From assembly GCA_963705835.1 (NCBI GenBank), contig CAVPLC010000078.1:124001-188000 (forward strand): a stretch of DNA of 64,000 nt, given 5' to 3'. This document shows positions 34,749 through 43,811 of the stretch, piece after piece. The position numbers and the translations under genes were made by a program. Below the pieces are notes generated by a model that saw only the letters and a program-made list of their open reading frames with translations, searched no databases and was not told the origin of the DNA. Source of the stretch: Palsa-504 sp963705835 (GTDB taxonomy: Bacteria; Actinomycetota; Actinomycetes; Streptosporangiales; Streptosporangiaceae). How positions within the stretch are numbered: the first letter of the stretch is position 1; each line of letters starts with the position of its first letter.

Positions 34749-35900
34749 TCAGGCGCGCAGGGCCTGGCGCAGGTCGTCGAGCAGGTCGTCGCAGTCCTCG
34801 ATGCCCACCGACAGCCGGATCAGGTCACCCGGGACCTCCAGGGCCGAGCCTGTCACCGAGGCGTGCGTCATCCGGGCCGGGTGCTCGATCAGCGACTCGA
34901 CGCCGCCGAGCGACTCGCCCAGGGTGAACAGGCGGGTCCGGCCGCACGCCCGGACCGCCGCCTCCTCGCCGGCCAGCAGCCGGAACGAGACCATCCCGCC
35001 GAAGGCCCGCATCTGCTCCTGCGCCGTCTTGTGGCCCGGATGGGTGGGCAGGCCCGGGTAGAACACCTCGGCCACCGCGGGGTGCTCGGCCAGCATCTGC
35101 GCGACCCGCATGGCGTTGCGGCAGTGCCGGTCCATCCGGACCGCGAGGGTCTTGATGCCGCGCAGGGTCAGCCAGGAGTCGAACGGCCCGGGGACGCCGC
35201 CGGTCGCGTTCCTGGTGTAATCGATCCGCTCGGCCAGGTCGGGGTCCGCCACGACCACGGCGCCGCCGACGACGTCGGAATGGCCGCCCAGGTACTTGGT
35301 CGTCGAGTGGACCACGGCGTCGGCGCCGAGGGCCAGCGGCTGCTGCAGGTACGGCGAGGCGAACGTGTTGTCCACCACGAGCATCGCGCCCGCCTCGCGG
35401 GCCACCTGGGCCAGGGCCCTGATGTCGGCGATGTTCAGCAGCGGGTTGGTCGGCGTCTCGGTCCAGATCATCCGCACCGGCCGGGCGGCCAGCTGCTCGC
35501 GCACGGCAGCGAGATCGGACATGGGCACCACGCTGTGGCTCAGCCCCCATCCGGCCAGGACCCGGGCGAACAGGCGGTACGTCCCGCCGTAGGCGTCATC
35601 GGGGATGAGCACGTGATCACCGGGCGAGCACGCCGTCCTGAGCAGGCAATCCTCCGCGGCCATCCCGGAGGCGAAGGCCAGCGCCGCCGAGCCCCCTTCG
35701 AGCGCGGCCAGGCACTGCTCAAGCGCGGTCCTGGTCGGGTTGGCGGAGCGGGAGTACTCATAACCGCCGCGCAGGCCGCCAACTCCGTCCTGCTTGAACG
35801 TGGAGGCCTGGTGGATCGGCGGCACGACGGCCCCGGTCAGCGGGTCGGGTTCCTGGCCCGCGTGGATCGCCATGGTCTCGAACCCGTCGTGGCTGCTCAT
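34749..35900 (-). CDS. metB: cystathionine gamma-synthase/lyase (Cys/Met metabolism PLP enzyme)
   Basis: A 383-residue PLP enzyme that makes cystathionine from an O-acylhomoserine and cysteine, or cleaves it in reverse transsulfuration. Visible features: ATMAIHAGQEPDPLTGAV start, YEYSRSANPTRTALE, the PLP-stacking region FASGMAA and the Schiff-base lysine in HSTTKYLGGHSDVVGG. The C-terminal SLGGVESLIEHPARMTH is diagnostic for the family. Synthase and gamma-lyase cannot be separated safely by eye. It lies 23 bases downstream of cbs in one operon, as in mycobacteria (Rv1077–Rv1079). Confidence 0.93.
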   Translation of the reverse strand: MSSHDGFETMAIHAGQEPDPLTGAVVPPIHQASTFKQDGVGGLRGGYEYSRSANPTRTALEQCLAALEGGSAALAFASGMAAEDCLLRTACSPGDHVLIPDDAYGGTYRLFARVLAGWGLSHSVVPMSDLAAVREQLAARPVRMIWTETPTNPLLNIADIRALAQVAREAGAMLVVDNTFASPYLQQPLALGADAVVHSTTKYLGGHSDVVGGAVVVADPDLAERIDYTRNATGGVPGPFDSWLTLRGIKTLAVRMDRHCRNAMRVAQMLAEHPAVAEVFYPGLPTHPGHKTAQEQMRAFGGMVSFRLLAGEEAAVRACGRTRLFTLGESLGGVESLIEHPARMTHASVTGSALEVPGDLIRLSVGIEDCDDLLDDLRQALRA

Positions 35901-35923
35901 TCCGTTATCGCCTTTCGTGAGGA

Positions 35924-37300
35924 TCAGGTATTCGCGGCGAAGAAGGTCAGCACGTCCTGCCGGGTGAGCAGCCCGGACGGCTTGCCGTCCACGTGCACCA
36001 CGGCCGCCCCCGCCTTCTCCAGGGCCAGCACCGCCCGGGATACCGGCTCGCCCGAGCCCACGCTGGGCAGCGGCGGCGACATGTGCCCGCCGACCGGATC
36101 TGACGGCCTGGCCCGCCCGGCGACCAGGGCCTCGAGCAGATCGCGCTCCACCACCGATCCGACCACCTCGGCGGCCATCACCGGAGGCTCCTCCTTCACC
36201 ACCGGCAGCTGCGACACGTCGTACTCGCGCAGCAGCGCGATGGCCGCCCCGACGTCTTCCTCCGGGTGGACGTGCACGAACTCGGGCAGGCTGCGGTCCC
36301 TCCTGGCCAGCACGTCGGCCACGAGCGGCTCCGAGGTCTGCGCGGACAGGAACCCGTAGTCGGACATCCACTCGTCGTTGAAGATCTTGGACAGGTAGCC
36401 GCGGCCGCCGTCGGGCAGCAGCACGACGACCACGGCGCCCGGCCCGGCCGCCGCCGCGGCCCGCAGCGCGGCCACCACCGCCAGCCCGGAGGAGCCGCCG
36501 GCCAGCAGCGCCTCCTCGCGCGCGAGCCGCCGCGTCATGCCGAACGACTCCGCGTCGCTGACCGCGATGATCTCGTCGCACACGGACGGGTCGTAGGTGG
36601 CCGGCCAGATGTCCTCGCCCACCCCCTCGACCAGGTACGGGCGCCCGGATCCGCCGGAGTAGACCGAGCCTTCCGGGTCGGCGCCGATGACCTTCACGGC
36701 GCCGCCGGACACCTCCTTCAGGTACCTGCCCGCGCCCGTGATGGTGCCCCCGGTGCCGATCCCGGCCACGAAGTGGGTGATCGTCCCGTCGGTCTGCGAC
36801 CAGATCTCCGGGCCGGTGGTCGCGTAGTGCGAGGCGGGGTTCTCCTGGTTGGCGTACTGGTCGGGCTGCCAGCCGCCCGGTATCTCGGCCGCCATCCTGC
36901 GGGCCACGCTGTAGTAGGAGTCCGGATGGTCCGGCGCGACCGTGCCCGGACACACCACCACCTCGGCGCCGTACGCGCGGAGCACGCTGATCTTGTCCTG
37001 CGCCACCTTGTCCGGGCAGACGAACACGCACCGGTAACCGCGCTCGGCCGCGACGATCGCCAGCCCGACTCCGGTGTTGCCCGAGGTGGGTTCCACGATC
37101 GTGCCACCGGGGCGCAGCGCACCGGTTTTCTCGGCGGCCAGGATCATCCGCTGGGCGATGCGGTCCTTGACCGATCCGCCCGGGTTGAAGTACTCCACCT
37201 TGGCGAGCACCGCGGACCCGGGGATCCCCCGGGTCACCGACCGCAGCCGGACCAGCGGGGTGTTCCCCACCAGCCCGCTCAGTGAGTCATATACCTGCAT
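35924..37300 (-). CDS. cbs: cystathionine beta-synthase
   Basis: Condenses serine and homocysteine to cystathionine. The N-terminal PLP fold has the lysine in NPGGSVKDRIAQRM, the substrate loop PTSGNTGVG and the phosphate loop GIGTGGTITG. The C-terminal 120 residues form a pair of CBS domains (HVHPEEDVGAAIALLREYDV and GSGEPVSRAVLALEKAGAAV), normally regulatory by binding adenosyl ligands. It has 458 residues, normal for actinobacterial Cbs, and starts MQVYDSLSGLVGNTPLVRLR. First gene of the cbs–metB operon; divergent from the thiolase. Confidence 0.95.
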   Translation of the reverse strand: MQVYDSLSGLVGNTPLVRLRSVTRGIPGSAVLAKVEYFNPGGSVKDRIAQRMILAAEKTGALRPGGTIVEPTSGNTGVGLAIVAAERGYRCVFVCPDKVAQDKISVLRAYGAEVVVCPGTVAPDHPDSYYSVARRMAAEIPGGWQPDQYANQENPASHYATTGPEIWSQTDGTITHFVAGIGTGGTITGAGRYLKEVSGGAVKVIGADPEGSVYSGGSGRPYLVEGVGEDIWPATYDPSVCDEIIAVSDAESFGMTRRLAREEALLAGGSSGLAVVAALRAAAAAGPGAVVVVLLPDGGRGYLSKIFNDEWMSDYGFLSAQTSEPLVADVLARRDRSLPEFVHVHPEEDVGAAIALLREYDVSQLPVVKEEPPVMAAEVVGSVVERDLLEALVAGRARPSDPVGGHMSPPLPSVGSGEPVSRAVLALEKAGAAVVHVDGKPSGLLTRQDVLTFFAANT

Positions 37301-37425
37301 GGCTGTCCTCTTCCTGGCCTCCCGGCTGGACAGACGCTATCGGATCCAGGCTGGTGCCCGCGCCTTCCGGGCTCAGCAGCCAGGGAATAGTCTGGAAAGA
37401 ACCCTAATGCGAGGAGGCCGGTGCC

Positions 37426-38646
37426 ATGCCCGAAGCAGTGATCGTCGCCACCGCGCGGTCGCCCATTGGCCGAGCCTTCAAGGGCTCGCTCACCGGCATC
37501 CGCCCCGACGACCTGACCGCGCAGATCGTGACCGCGGCCCTGGCCCAGGTGCCGCAGCTCGATCCCGCCGACATCAGCGACCTGATGCTCGGCTGCGGCC
37601 TGCCCGGCGGCGAGCAGGGGTTCAACATGGCCCGCGTGGTCGCGGTGCTGCTCGGGCACGATCACCTGCCAGGGACGACCGTCAACCGGTACTGCTCGTC
37701 GTCGCTGCAGACCATCCGGATGGCCTTCCACGCGATCAGGGCCGGCGAGGGCGACGTGTTCATCTCCGCGGGCGTGGAGTGCGTGAGCAGGTTCGTCAAG
37801 GGCAGCAGCGATTCGCTGCCCGACACCAGGAACCCGGTGTTCACCGACGCGCAGCGGCGAACCGAGCGGGCCAGCACCGGCGAAGCCGGGCCATGGCATG
37901 ATCCGCGCCAGGACGGGCTCCTTCCCGACGTCTACATCGCGATGGGCGAGACCGCCGAAAACGTCGCGGAACTGCGCGGCATCACCCGCGAGCAGCAGGA
38001 TGAGTTCGGCGTGCGCTCGCAGAACCTGGCCGAGAAGGCGCTCGCCAATGGCTTCTGGCAGCGCGAGATCACGCCCGTGACGCTGCCCGACGGGACCGTG
38101 GTCGCGGCGGACGACGGTCCCCGCCCGGGGACGACGATCGAGAAGGTCGCCGCGCTGCAGCCCGCCTTCCGCCCCAACGGCACCGTCACCGCGGGAAACT
38201 GCTGCCCGCTCAACGACGGCGCCGCCGCGGTGGTCGTGATGAGCGACGTCAAGGCGGCCGAGCTCGGCATCACGCCGCTGGCACGGATCGTGGCGTCGGG
38301 GGTGGGCGCGCTCTCGCCGGAGATCATGGGCCTGGGGCCGGTGCAGGCGTCCCGGCAGGCGCTGGCCAGGGCCGGCATGGCGATGCCCGACATCGACCTG
38401 GTGGAGATCAACGAGGCATTCGCGGCCCAGGTCATCCCGTCCTACACCGATCTCGGCGTCGATATCGCCAAGCTCAACGTGAACGGCGGAGCCATCGCGG
38501 TCGGCCATCCGTTCGGCATGACCGGCGCCCGCATCGCCACGACTCTGCTGAACAGCCTGCAGTTCCACGACGCGACCCTGGGCCTGGAGACCATGTGCGT
38601 GGGCGGCGGCCAGGGCATGGCGATGATCTTCGAGCGGCTCAGCTGA
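37426..38646 (+). CDS. acetyl-CoA acyltransferase (thiolase)
   Basis: A 406-residue thiolase for beta-oxidation or acetoacetyl-CoA cleavage. Catalytic Cys appears in NRYCSSSLQTIRMA, the His in AVGHPFGMTGARIA and the second Cys in ETMCVGGGQGMAM; NEAFAAQ is also present. An AGGAGGCCGGTGCC site precedes ATG 37426. The placement next to cbs resembles fadA3 (Rv1074c) near Rv1077 in M. tuberculosis. Chain-length preference unknown. Confidence 0.94.
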   Translation: MPEAVIVATARSPIGRAFKGSLTGIRPDDLTAQIVTAALAQVPQLDPADISDLMLGCGLPGGEQGFNMARVVAVLLGHDHLPGTTVNRYCSSSLQTIRMAFHAIRAGEGDVFISAGVECVSRFVKGSSDSLPDTRNPVFTDAQRRTERASTGEAGPWHDPRQDGLLPDVYIAMGETAENVAELRGITREQQDEFGVRSQNLAEKALANGFWQREITPVTLPDGTVVAADDGPRPGTTIEKVAALQPAFRPNGTVTAGNCCPLNDGAAAVVVMSDVKAAELGITPLARIVASGVGALSPEIMGLGPVQASRQALARAGMAMPDIDLVEINEAFAAQVIPSYTDLGVDIAKLNVNGGAIAVGHPFGMTGARIATTLLNSLQFHDATLGLETMCVGGGQGMAMIFERLS

Positions 38647-38728
38647 ACATTTGGTAGCGGGTTGGGGGTTGCCAGGTGGCCTCCGATAAGGCACTCTCAA
38701 GCACATGGAGCTTTGATGGAGGTGCCCC

Positions 38729-38962
38729 TTGTCGCTGACCCACTCACCGACTCTGCACAACAGCCTTATCGCACGTATACCGGTCGTAACCGGCCGTGAC
38801 CTCGCTGAGTGGTTCCATCGGCTCGAAGCTGGCCCCGCGTTCCTACGCCGCGAGGAACGCGCACACTGGCTAGCCGACGAAGGCGGCATCTCGTGCGGCT
38901 ACGCCTACGCGATCGTGCACGAGTACGAGATGCGCAGGCGGCTGCGCCTCAACGGAGCGTAA
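38729..38962 (+). CDS. DUF4287-like small protein
   Basis: A 77-residue protein. TTG 38729 is preceded by GGAGGTGCCCC, so the TTG start is preferred. The core RDLAEWFHRLEAGPAFLRRE then WLADEGGISCGYAYAIVHEY fits the DUF4287 pattern (a WL-x-E/D-x-G segment followed by a Y-A-x-A-I-V-x-E-Y helix) as I remember it. Function unknown. Confidence 0.65.
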   Translation: MSLTHSPTLHNSLIARIPVVTGRDLAEWFHRLEAGPAFLRREERAHWLADEGGISCGYAYAIVHEYEMRRRLRLNGA

Positions 38963-39387
38963 GCCGCCGCAGCCAGACGGCACCGGCCTCGGGACCTCAC
39001 CCAGGCCGCCGGTAGTTCACGGCCTTGGTGATCCGGCCGCACGCATGAGCGTTCACCGGGTCCCTGCAATTGCTGACCTCGCTTCGCAGTCCGCCATGTC
39101 AGTTGGTTTAGTCGTCTTTCAGCGGACTCCTGCCTTCGCCCGGCTTCGAACAAACGCGTGGCTTATGCCGGGCAGCATGGACCCGTGAAGATACCGGCGG
39201 CGATCACCGCGAACTCACCGACGATTACCGCCCGTCGGCCGCAAGGGGAATTGTCGGATTTATCCCCACAAATATTCGCCGGTATACAAACGACTGAGAC
39301 ATTACGCGAAACTGATCTCTGAGCTGGTTGTTTCGCCTGATACGGCACTGATCAATTGAGGAAAGCGGGAGCATGATCATCAGTGAG
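38963..39387. other. noncoding stretch before the tRNA-like gene
   Basis: About 425 bases without a supported gene. The second half (39230–39390) is noticeably AT-richer than its surroundings, with short runs such as TTTATCCCCACAAATATTCG. I see no complete mobile-element gene, no clear inverted repeat and no second tRNA. Confidence 0.5.
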
Positions 39388-39461
39388 TACCCCCGGTCGG
39401 AGTCGAACCGACACTGGGGACCCTTTTAGGGGGCCGGCCTCTTCCCTTGGGCTACGGGGGC
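39388..39461 (-). tRNA. tRNA-like gene, anticodon tentatively UAA (Leu) with a non-standard loop
   Basis: The minus strand folds as a 74-nt tRNA. A 7-bp acceptor stem pairs GCCCCCG with CGGGGGT. The D-arm is GCC…GGC, the anticodon stem pairs GGCCC with GGGTC, and the T-arm GTCGG-TTCGACT-CCGAC is standard, followed by discriminator A. The anticodon loop CCTAAAA puts TAA at positions 34–36, but position 33 is C instead of the universal U, and the variable loop is short (type I), unlike ordinary tRNA-Leu. It may be a decayed tRNA or a specialised tRNA reading UUA. CCA is not encoded. Confidence 0.65.
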
Positions 39462-39591
39462 GGCCCCATAATACCGCGCGTGCAATTGTCAAAGCCGGGA
39501 GTAACCAAGACTGATGAAACTATTTTGCCGGCCCGAGTCCGCCTTTACGAAAGGAATGCAGAGCGTAACTAATTACATGATCAAATTAGCG

Positions 39592-40434
39592 CTAAGTAAC
39601 CGGCCTTGTGGTTTCCAGGCCGGCGAAGTCGCGGGCGCGGTCAAAAACGGTGTCGAGCATGGCCGGCGTGACGCGGCCGGTGAAGGTGTTCTGCTGGCTC
39701 GGGTGATAGCAGCCGATGAGCAGCACGCCGTCTGGTGCGCCGGCACCCGCCAGCCGGACTTCGGCGCCGTGGCCGAACGCCGGGCGCGGCCTCGGCAGCG
39801 TGAAGCCGCAGCTGCTCAGGGCCGGCCATACCGCCTGCCAGGCGAACCCGCCGAGGCAGACGATGGCCCGCAGGTCGGCGACGACCAGGCGGAGTTCGGC
39901 GACCAGCCATGCCGCGCACGTGTCCCGCTCGGCCGGCGTCGGCTTGTTCTCTGGCGGGGCACAGCGGACGGCCGCCACCATCCGCGCGCCGAGCAGGCGC
40001 TGGCCGTCTCCCGCGGACACGCTGGTCGGCTTTTCGGCCAGCCCGCACCGGTACAGCGACGCGAACAGGAAGTCCCCGCTGCGATCGCCGGTGAAGATGC
40101 GCCCGGTGCGGTTCCCGCCGTGGGCCGCGGGGGCCAGGCCGACGATGAGCACGCGGGCCCGTTCCGATCCCCAGCCCGGAATCGGACGGGCCCAGTAACG
40201 CTCGTCGCGGAACGCGCGGCGGCGGACGGCCGCCACCTGCTCGCGCCAGGCGACCAGGCGCGGGCACGCGCGGCAGACCGACTGCCGCGCGGTGAGCTCG
40301 CCGAGAGTGGCCGCGGTGCCCGCCAGCCTCACGACGTCCTCGGCGCTGCGCGCGACCGGCGTGTCCGGCCCGGCCGGATCGCCGGGCCAGCTGCCCGGCG
40401 GCACCGGGCCCGTGAATTCCTCGTCGGCGGCCAC
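39592..40434 (-). CDS. uracil-DNA glycosylase, family 5 (UdgB-like)
   Basis: Removes uracil and other deaminated bases from DNA. The Fe-S cluster cysteines begin in CRACPRLVAWRE. The catalytic region is VLIVGLAPAAHGGNRTGRIF followed by TGDRSGDFLF, with Ala where other families have a polar residue, typical of family 5. The C-terminal binding motif is CYHPSQQNTFTGR. The gene has 280 residues and a GTG start 7 bases after the ppx stop, so it is the last gene of the eno–divIC–DUF501–ppx run. Confidence 0.9.
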   Translation of the reverse strand: MAADEEFTGPVPPGSWPGDPAGPDTPVARSAEDVVRLAGTAATLGELTARQSVCRACPRLVAWREQVAAVRRRAFRDERYWARPIPGWGSERARVLIVGLAPAAHGGNRTGRIFTGDRSGDFLFASLYRCGLAEKPTSVSAGDGQRLLGARMVAAVRCAPPENKPTPAERDTCAAWLVAELRLVVADLRAIVCLGGFAWQAVWPALSSCGFTLPRPRPAFGHGAEVRLAGAGAPDGVLLIGCYHPSQQNTFTGRVTPAMLDTVFDRARDFAGLETTRPVT

Positions 40435-40441
40435 CGGAGCC

Positions 40442-41425
40442 TCAGCCGCGCGCGTCCCTGGCGGCCTGCGCCGCCAGCGACCAGGCGATCCCGTCGAGGA
40501 TGTCGTGCTCGCTGACCAGCACCTCGCCGAATCCGAACCGCTGCATGATCCGGTCCAGGATGAGCGTGCCGCCGCCGATCACGTCTACCCGGCCGGGATG
40601 CATGACGCCGATCGCGGCGCGGGCGGCCCGGGTCTGGGCGAGCAGGCTCCGGGTTACCTCGTGCACGTCAGCCGCTGACACGCGGGCGTGATGGATGCGG
40701 GCCGCGTCATAGGCAGGCAGTCCCATCGCGATGGCCGCGACCGTGGTGACCGAGCCCGCCAGCCCGATCAGCGTCCGGGCCTGCCGGACCGGTACCGCAC
40801 CGGCGGCCACGTCCAGAGCCGCGTCTATGTCCGCGGTGGCGGTCGCGATCTGGCGATCGGTCGGCGGGTCATCGTGCAGGTGGCGCTCGGTCATCCTGAC
40901 GCAGCCGATGTTGACCGAGGCCGCGTGCACCGCGTTCTCGGCCGCTGCCCCTGCCGCTCCGGCGGCCGCCGCGCCGAGCACGAACTCGGTCGAGCCGCCG
41001 CCGATGTCCGCGACAAGGAAGGGACCGCCGTCGCGGGTGGCGGCCAGTTCCGCGGTCGCCCCGGTAAAGGACAGCACGGCCTCCTCGGCGCCGGTGAGGA
41101 CCTCCGGCGCGATCCCGAGTACCTCCTTGACCCGGCGGGTGAACTCGGCCGCGTTGCTCGCGTCCCTGGTGGCGCTGGTCGCCACCATGCGCACCGCGCG
41201 CGCCGAGCACGCCGCGATGATGTCGGCGTAATCGCGGAGCATGCCGATGGTCCGGTCGAGCGCGTCCGGCGCCAGCCGCCCGCTCTTGTCCACCCCCTGG
41301 CCCAGCCTGACGATCTCCATCCGCCGGGCCACGTCCGTGACCTCGGCCCGGCCGAGGTCGACGTCCGCGACCAGCAGCCGAAGCGAATTCGTCCCGCAGT
41401 CCACGGCGGCGACCCTGCGGGTCAT
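40442..41425 (-). CDS. ppx: Ppx/GppA exopolyphosphatase family protein
   Basis: Hydrolyses polyphosphate or the pppGpp 5'-phosphate. The actin-like ATPase fold shows VAAVDCGTNSLRLLVADV (phosphate 1), MVATSATRDASN, the catalytic Glu region LTGAEEAVLSFTGA and FLVADIGGGSTEFVLG (phosphate 2). ATG 41425 overlaps the DUF501 stop as TGATG and is preferred over the longer GTG start. It has 327 residues, the short actinobacterial type (compare Rv1026). Confidence 0.93.
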   Translation of the reverse strand: MTRRVAAVDCGTNSLRLLVADVDLGRAEVTDVARRMEIVRLGQGVDKSGRLAPDALDRTIGMLRDYADIIAACSARAVRMVATSATRDASNAAEFTRRVKEVLGIAPEVLTGAEEAVLSFTGATAELAATRDGGPFLVADIGGGSTEFVLGAAAAGAAGAAAENAVHAASVNIGCVRMTERHLHDDPPTDRQIATATADIDAALDVAAGAVPVRQARTLIGLAGSVTTVAAIAMGLPAYDAARIHHARVSAADVHEVTRSLLAQTRAARAAIGVMHPGRVDVIGGGTLILDRIMQRFGFGEVLVSEHDILDGIAWSLAAQAARDARG

Positions 41426-41925
41426 CAGCGCGGTCCGGGCACGCACGGTCCCGGTAGCCACCATTGTCCGGCGGCCTCCAGCGCCTCGCGGCCGAACGGG
41501 TTCACCTCACCCGCCGCGAGCTCGTGAGCCACCAGCGCATGCAGGCACTTTACCCGTTCCGGCATCCCGCCGGCGGACTGAGTACCGGGCGGCAGCGGCT
41601 CGATTCCCGCCGCTCGCGCCGCCGCCTCCCGCCGGGTCAGATAGTCGCGGTGCGCCGACTCATAGCGGCTGCGCACCGCGTCGTCGGCCAGCCGGGCGGT
41701 CATGTCGCGCATCAGCCCCGAGGCCTCCAGCTTGCTCACCGCCGCGTTCGCCCGGGGACAGGTCAGGTAGTACAGCGTGGGAAACGGGCTGCCGTCGGCC
41801 AGCCTCGGCGCCGTCTCCGCGACGTCAGGCAGCCCGCACGGGCAGCGGTGAGCGACGCCGACCAGCCCGCGCGGAGGGCGGCCGAGCTGAGCGGCGATGG
41901 CCGCCTCGTCCTGGGCCGTGATCAC
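41425..41925 (-). CDS. DUF501 family protein
   Basis: A 166-residue protein conserved between divIC and ppx in actinobacteria (Rv1025 position). It carries GRPPRGLVGVAHRCPCGLPD with two Cys and a His, then FPTLYYLTCPRANAAVSKLE with a third Cys, which together look like a metal site. VKCLHALVAHELAAGEVNPF is the second signature. GTG 41925 overlaps the divIC stop as GTGA. Function unknown. Confidence 0.92.
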   Translation of the reverse strand: MITAQDEAAIAAQLGRPPRGLVGVAHRCPCGLPDVAETAPRLADGSPFPTLYYLTCPRANAAVSKLEASGLMRDMTARLADDAVRSRYESAHRDYLTRREAAARAAGIEPLPPGTQSAGGMPERVKCLHALVAHELAAGEVNPFGREALEAAGQWWLPGPCVPGPR

Positions 41926-42338
41926 TTCGCCGGGCTCTTCGGGGGCGTCGGGGCCGCGTCCGCCTGTTCGACCGACTGCCACAGCTTTGCGTACCAGGGT
42001 GCCGGGCCCGACTGGCGCGGATGGGTGCTCGCGGCCGCTGATTGGCTGCCCTCGATGACGTAGCACTGGGTACCGGGGAAGCACATGTCAAGCTCCTGCC
42101 GGGCCAGCTGCTCGATATAGGACCGGTCGGACAGCCTGGCCTGCTGCGCCTGCAGGTTCTTCACCTGCGTCAGCATCGTCTGCCGCTGCGCGACCAGCTG
42201 GTCGATCTGCTGCCGCTGGGCTACGTACTCCCGCACCGGATACGCCAGGCTCAGCGCGATCGCGCAGATGACTACCGCGAGGACCGCGGCCCGGCTGGTC
42301 AGCCGGGTTGTCCGGGGGGTGGCGGCGGACGGGGACAT
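41922..42338 (-). CDS. divIC: FtsB/DivIC-family septum formation protein
   Basis: A 138-residue bitopic cell-division protein. It has a short cytoplasmic N-terminus, one membrane helix (AAVLAVVICAIALSLAYPV) and an extracellular leucine-zipper-like coiled coil (YVAQRQQIDQLVAQRQTMLT through QARLSDRSYIEQLARQELDM), with a Pro-rich tail. It belongs to the FtsB–FtsL–FtsQ complex that activates septal wall synthesis. ATG 42338 is preferred over the TTG one codon earlier because AAGGG lies upstream. It lies 20 bases after eno. Confidence 0.9.
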   Translation of the reverse strand: MSPSAATPRTTRLTSRAAVLAVVICAIALSLAYPVREYVAQRQQIDQLVAQRQTMLTQVKNLQAQQARLSDRSYIEQLARQELDMCFPGTQCYVIEGSQSAAASTHPRQSGPAPWYAKLWQSVEQADAAPTPPKSPAK

Positions 42339-42357
42339 CAACCCTTGCTACCCAGCG

Positions 42358-43650
42358 CTAGCCCTGCCCGGCCTGCGCCGGAAAGCGCGGGTAGGCGCCC
42401 GCGCCCGCATAGTTCGCGGCGTCGCCCAGGAGTTCCTCGATCCGCAGCAGCTGGTTGTACTTGGCGACGCGCTCGCCGCGGGCGGGCGCGCCCGTCTTGA
42501 TCTGGCCGCAGTTGGTCGCGACGGCCAGATCCGAGATCGTGGTGTCGTCGGTCTCGCCCGAGCGGTGACTGATCACGCAGCTGAATCCGGCGCGGTGCGC
42601 GATGGTCACCGCGTCGAGGGTCTCGGTGACCGTGCCGATCTGGTTGAGCTTGACCAGCAGCGAGTTGGCCGAGTGCTCGGCGATGCCGCGGCGGATCCGC
42701 TGCGGGTTGGTGACAAAGAGGTCATCGCCCACCACCTGCACGCGGTTGCCGACGCTCGCGGTGAGCTGCTGCCAGCCCGGCCAGTCTTCTTCGGCGAGCG
42801 GGTCCTCGATGGACACGATGGGATAGGCGTCGAGCCATTCGGCGTAGATGCCCGCCATCTGCGCCGAGGTCTGCGGCGTCCCCTCGAAGTGGTACGCGCC
42901 CTCGCTGTAGAACTCCGACGCGGCCGCGTCTATCGCCAGCGCCACGTCCTGGCCGGGAATGAACCCGGCCTTGCCGATGGCCTCGACGATGAGATCAAGC
43001 GCCGCCCGGTTGTGCTCGAGGTCGGGGGCGAATCCCCCCTCGTCGCCGACGCCGGTGGACAGCCCGCGCTGCTTGATCACGGCCTTCAGCGCGTGATACA
43101 CCTCGGCGCCCCAGCGCAGCGCGTCGGAGAAGGTCGCCGCGCCGATGGGGGTGATCATGAACTCCTGGATGTCCACGTTGTTGTCCGCGTGCGCGCCGCC
43201 GTTCAGGATGTTCATCAGCGGGACCGGGAGCACGTGCGCGTTGGGACCGCCGAGGTAGCGGAACAGCGGAAGACCGCTGGACTCCGCGGCGGCCCTGGCC
43301 ACGGCCATGCTGACGCCGACGATCGCGTTCGCGCCCAGCCGCGACTTGTCCGGGGTCCGGTCCAGGTCGATCAGCGCCTGGTCCACCAGACGCTGGTCAT
43401 CGGCCTCATGACCGAGCAGTTCCGGCTGGATCTCGTCGATGACGGCCTGAACCGCCCGGCTCACCGCCTTGCCGCCGTATTCCGATCCGCCGTCCCTGAG
43501 CTCGACGGCCTCGAACGCGCCGGTCGACGCCCCGCTCGGCACCCCGGCCAGCGCGACGGTCCCGTCATCGAGCGCCACCTCGACCTCGAGGGTCGGGTTC
43601 CCCCGGGAATCCAGGATCTGCCTGGCATGGATCGCTTCAATGGAGGCCAC
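42358..43650 (-). CDS. eno: enolase (phosphopyruvate hydratase)
   Basis: Glycolytic enzyme interconverting 2-phosphoglycerate and phosphoenolpyruvate. GTG 43650 (ASIEAIHARQILDSRGNPTL) follows AAGGAG. Visible sites: the loop SGASTGAFEAVELRD, GDEGGFAPDL, the Mg ligands near LAIDAAASEFY, SIEDPLAEEDW and GDDLFVTN, the catalytic lysine in LVKLNQIGTVTET and SHRSGETDDTTI. It has 430 residues, normal length. It heads the eno–divIC–DUF501–ppx operon-like run. Confidence 0.97.
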   Translation of the reverse strand: MASIEAIHARQILDSRGNPTLEVEVALDDGTVALAGVPSGASTGAFEAVELRDGGSEYGGKAVSRAVQAVIDEIQPELLGHEADDQRLVDQALIDLDRTPDKSRLGANAIVGVSMAVARAAAESSGLPLFRYLGGPNAHVLPVPLMNILNGGAHADNNVDIQEFMITPIGAATFSDALRWGAEVYHALKAVIKQRGLSTGVGDEGGFAPDLEHNRAALDLIVEAIGKAGFIPGQDVALAIDAAASEFYSEGAYHFEGTPQTSAQMAGIYAEWLDAYPIVSIEDPLAEEDWPGWQQLTASVGNRVQVVGDDLFVTNPQRIRRGIAEHSANSLLVKLNQIGTVTETLDAVTIAHRAGFSCVISHRSGETDDTTISDLAVATNCGQIKTGAPARGERVAKYNQLLRIEELLGDAANYAGAGAYPRFPAQAGQG

Positions 43651-43811
43651 CGTCGGCTCCTTGCCTGTGTTCGTATGCATCGCTAGCGGGCCGAACCTCA
43701 GCTCGCCCATAGTGTGGAGCCTAATGGAATGGCGGTACGTCGGTGCGCGGGGCGCGCCGCTAAGCTCCGGCGGGATCTACGGCACGGTCCGGCCTCCGGT
43801 GCCGACCTGCC

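Noticed and set aside
39130..39387. Phage attachment site beside the tRNA-like gene
   Set aside because: An AT-richer stretch next to a tRNA is suggestive, but there is no repeated tRNA 3' end and no integrase in the window.
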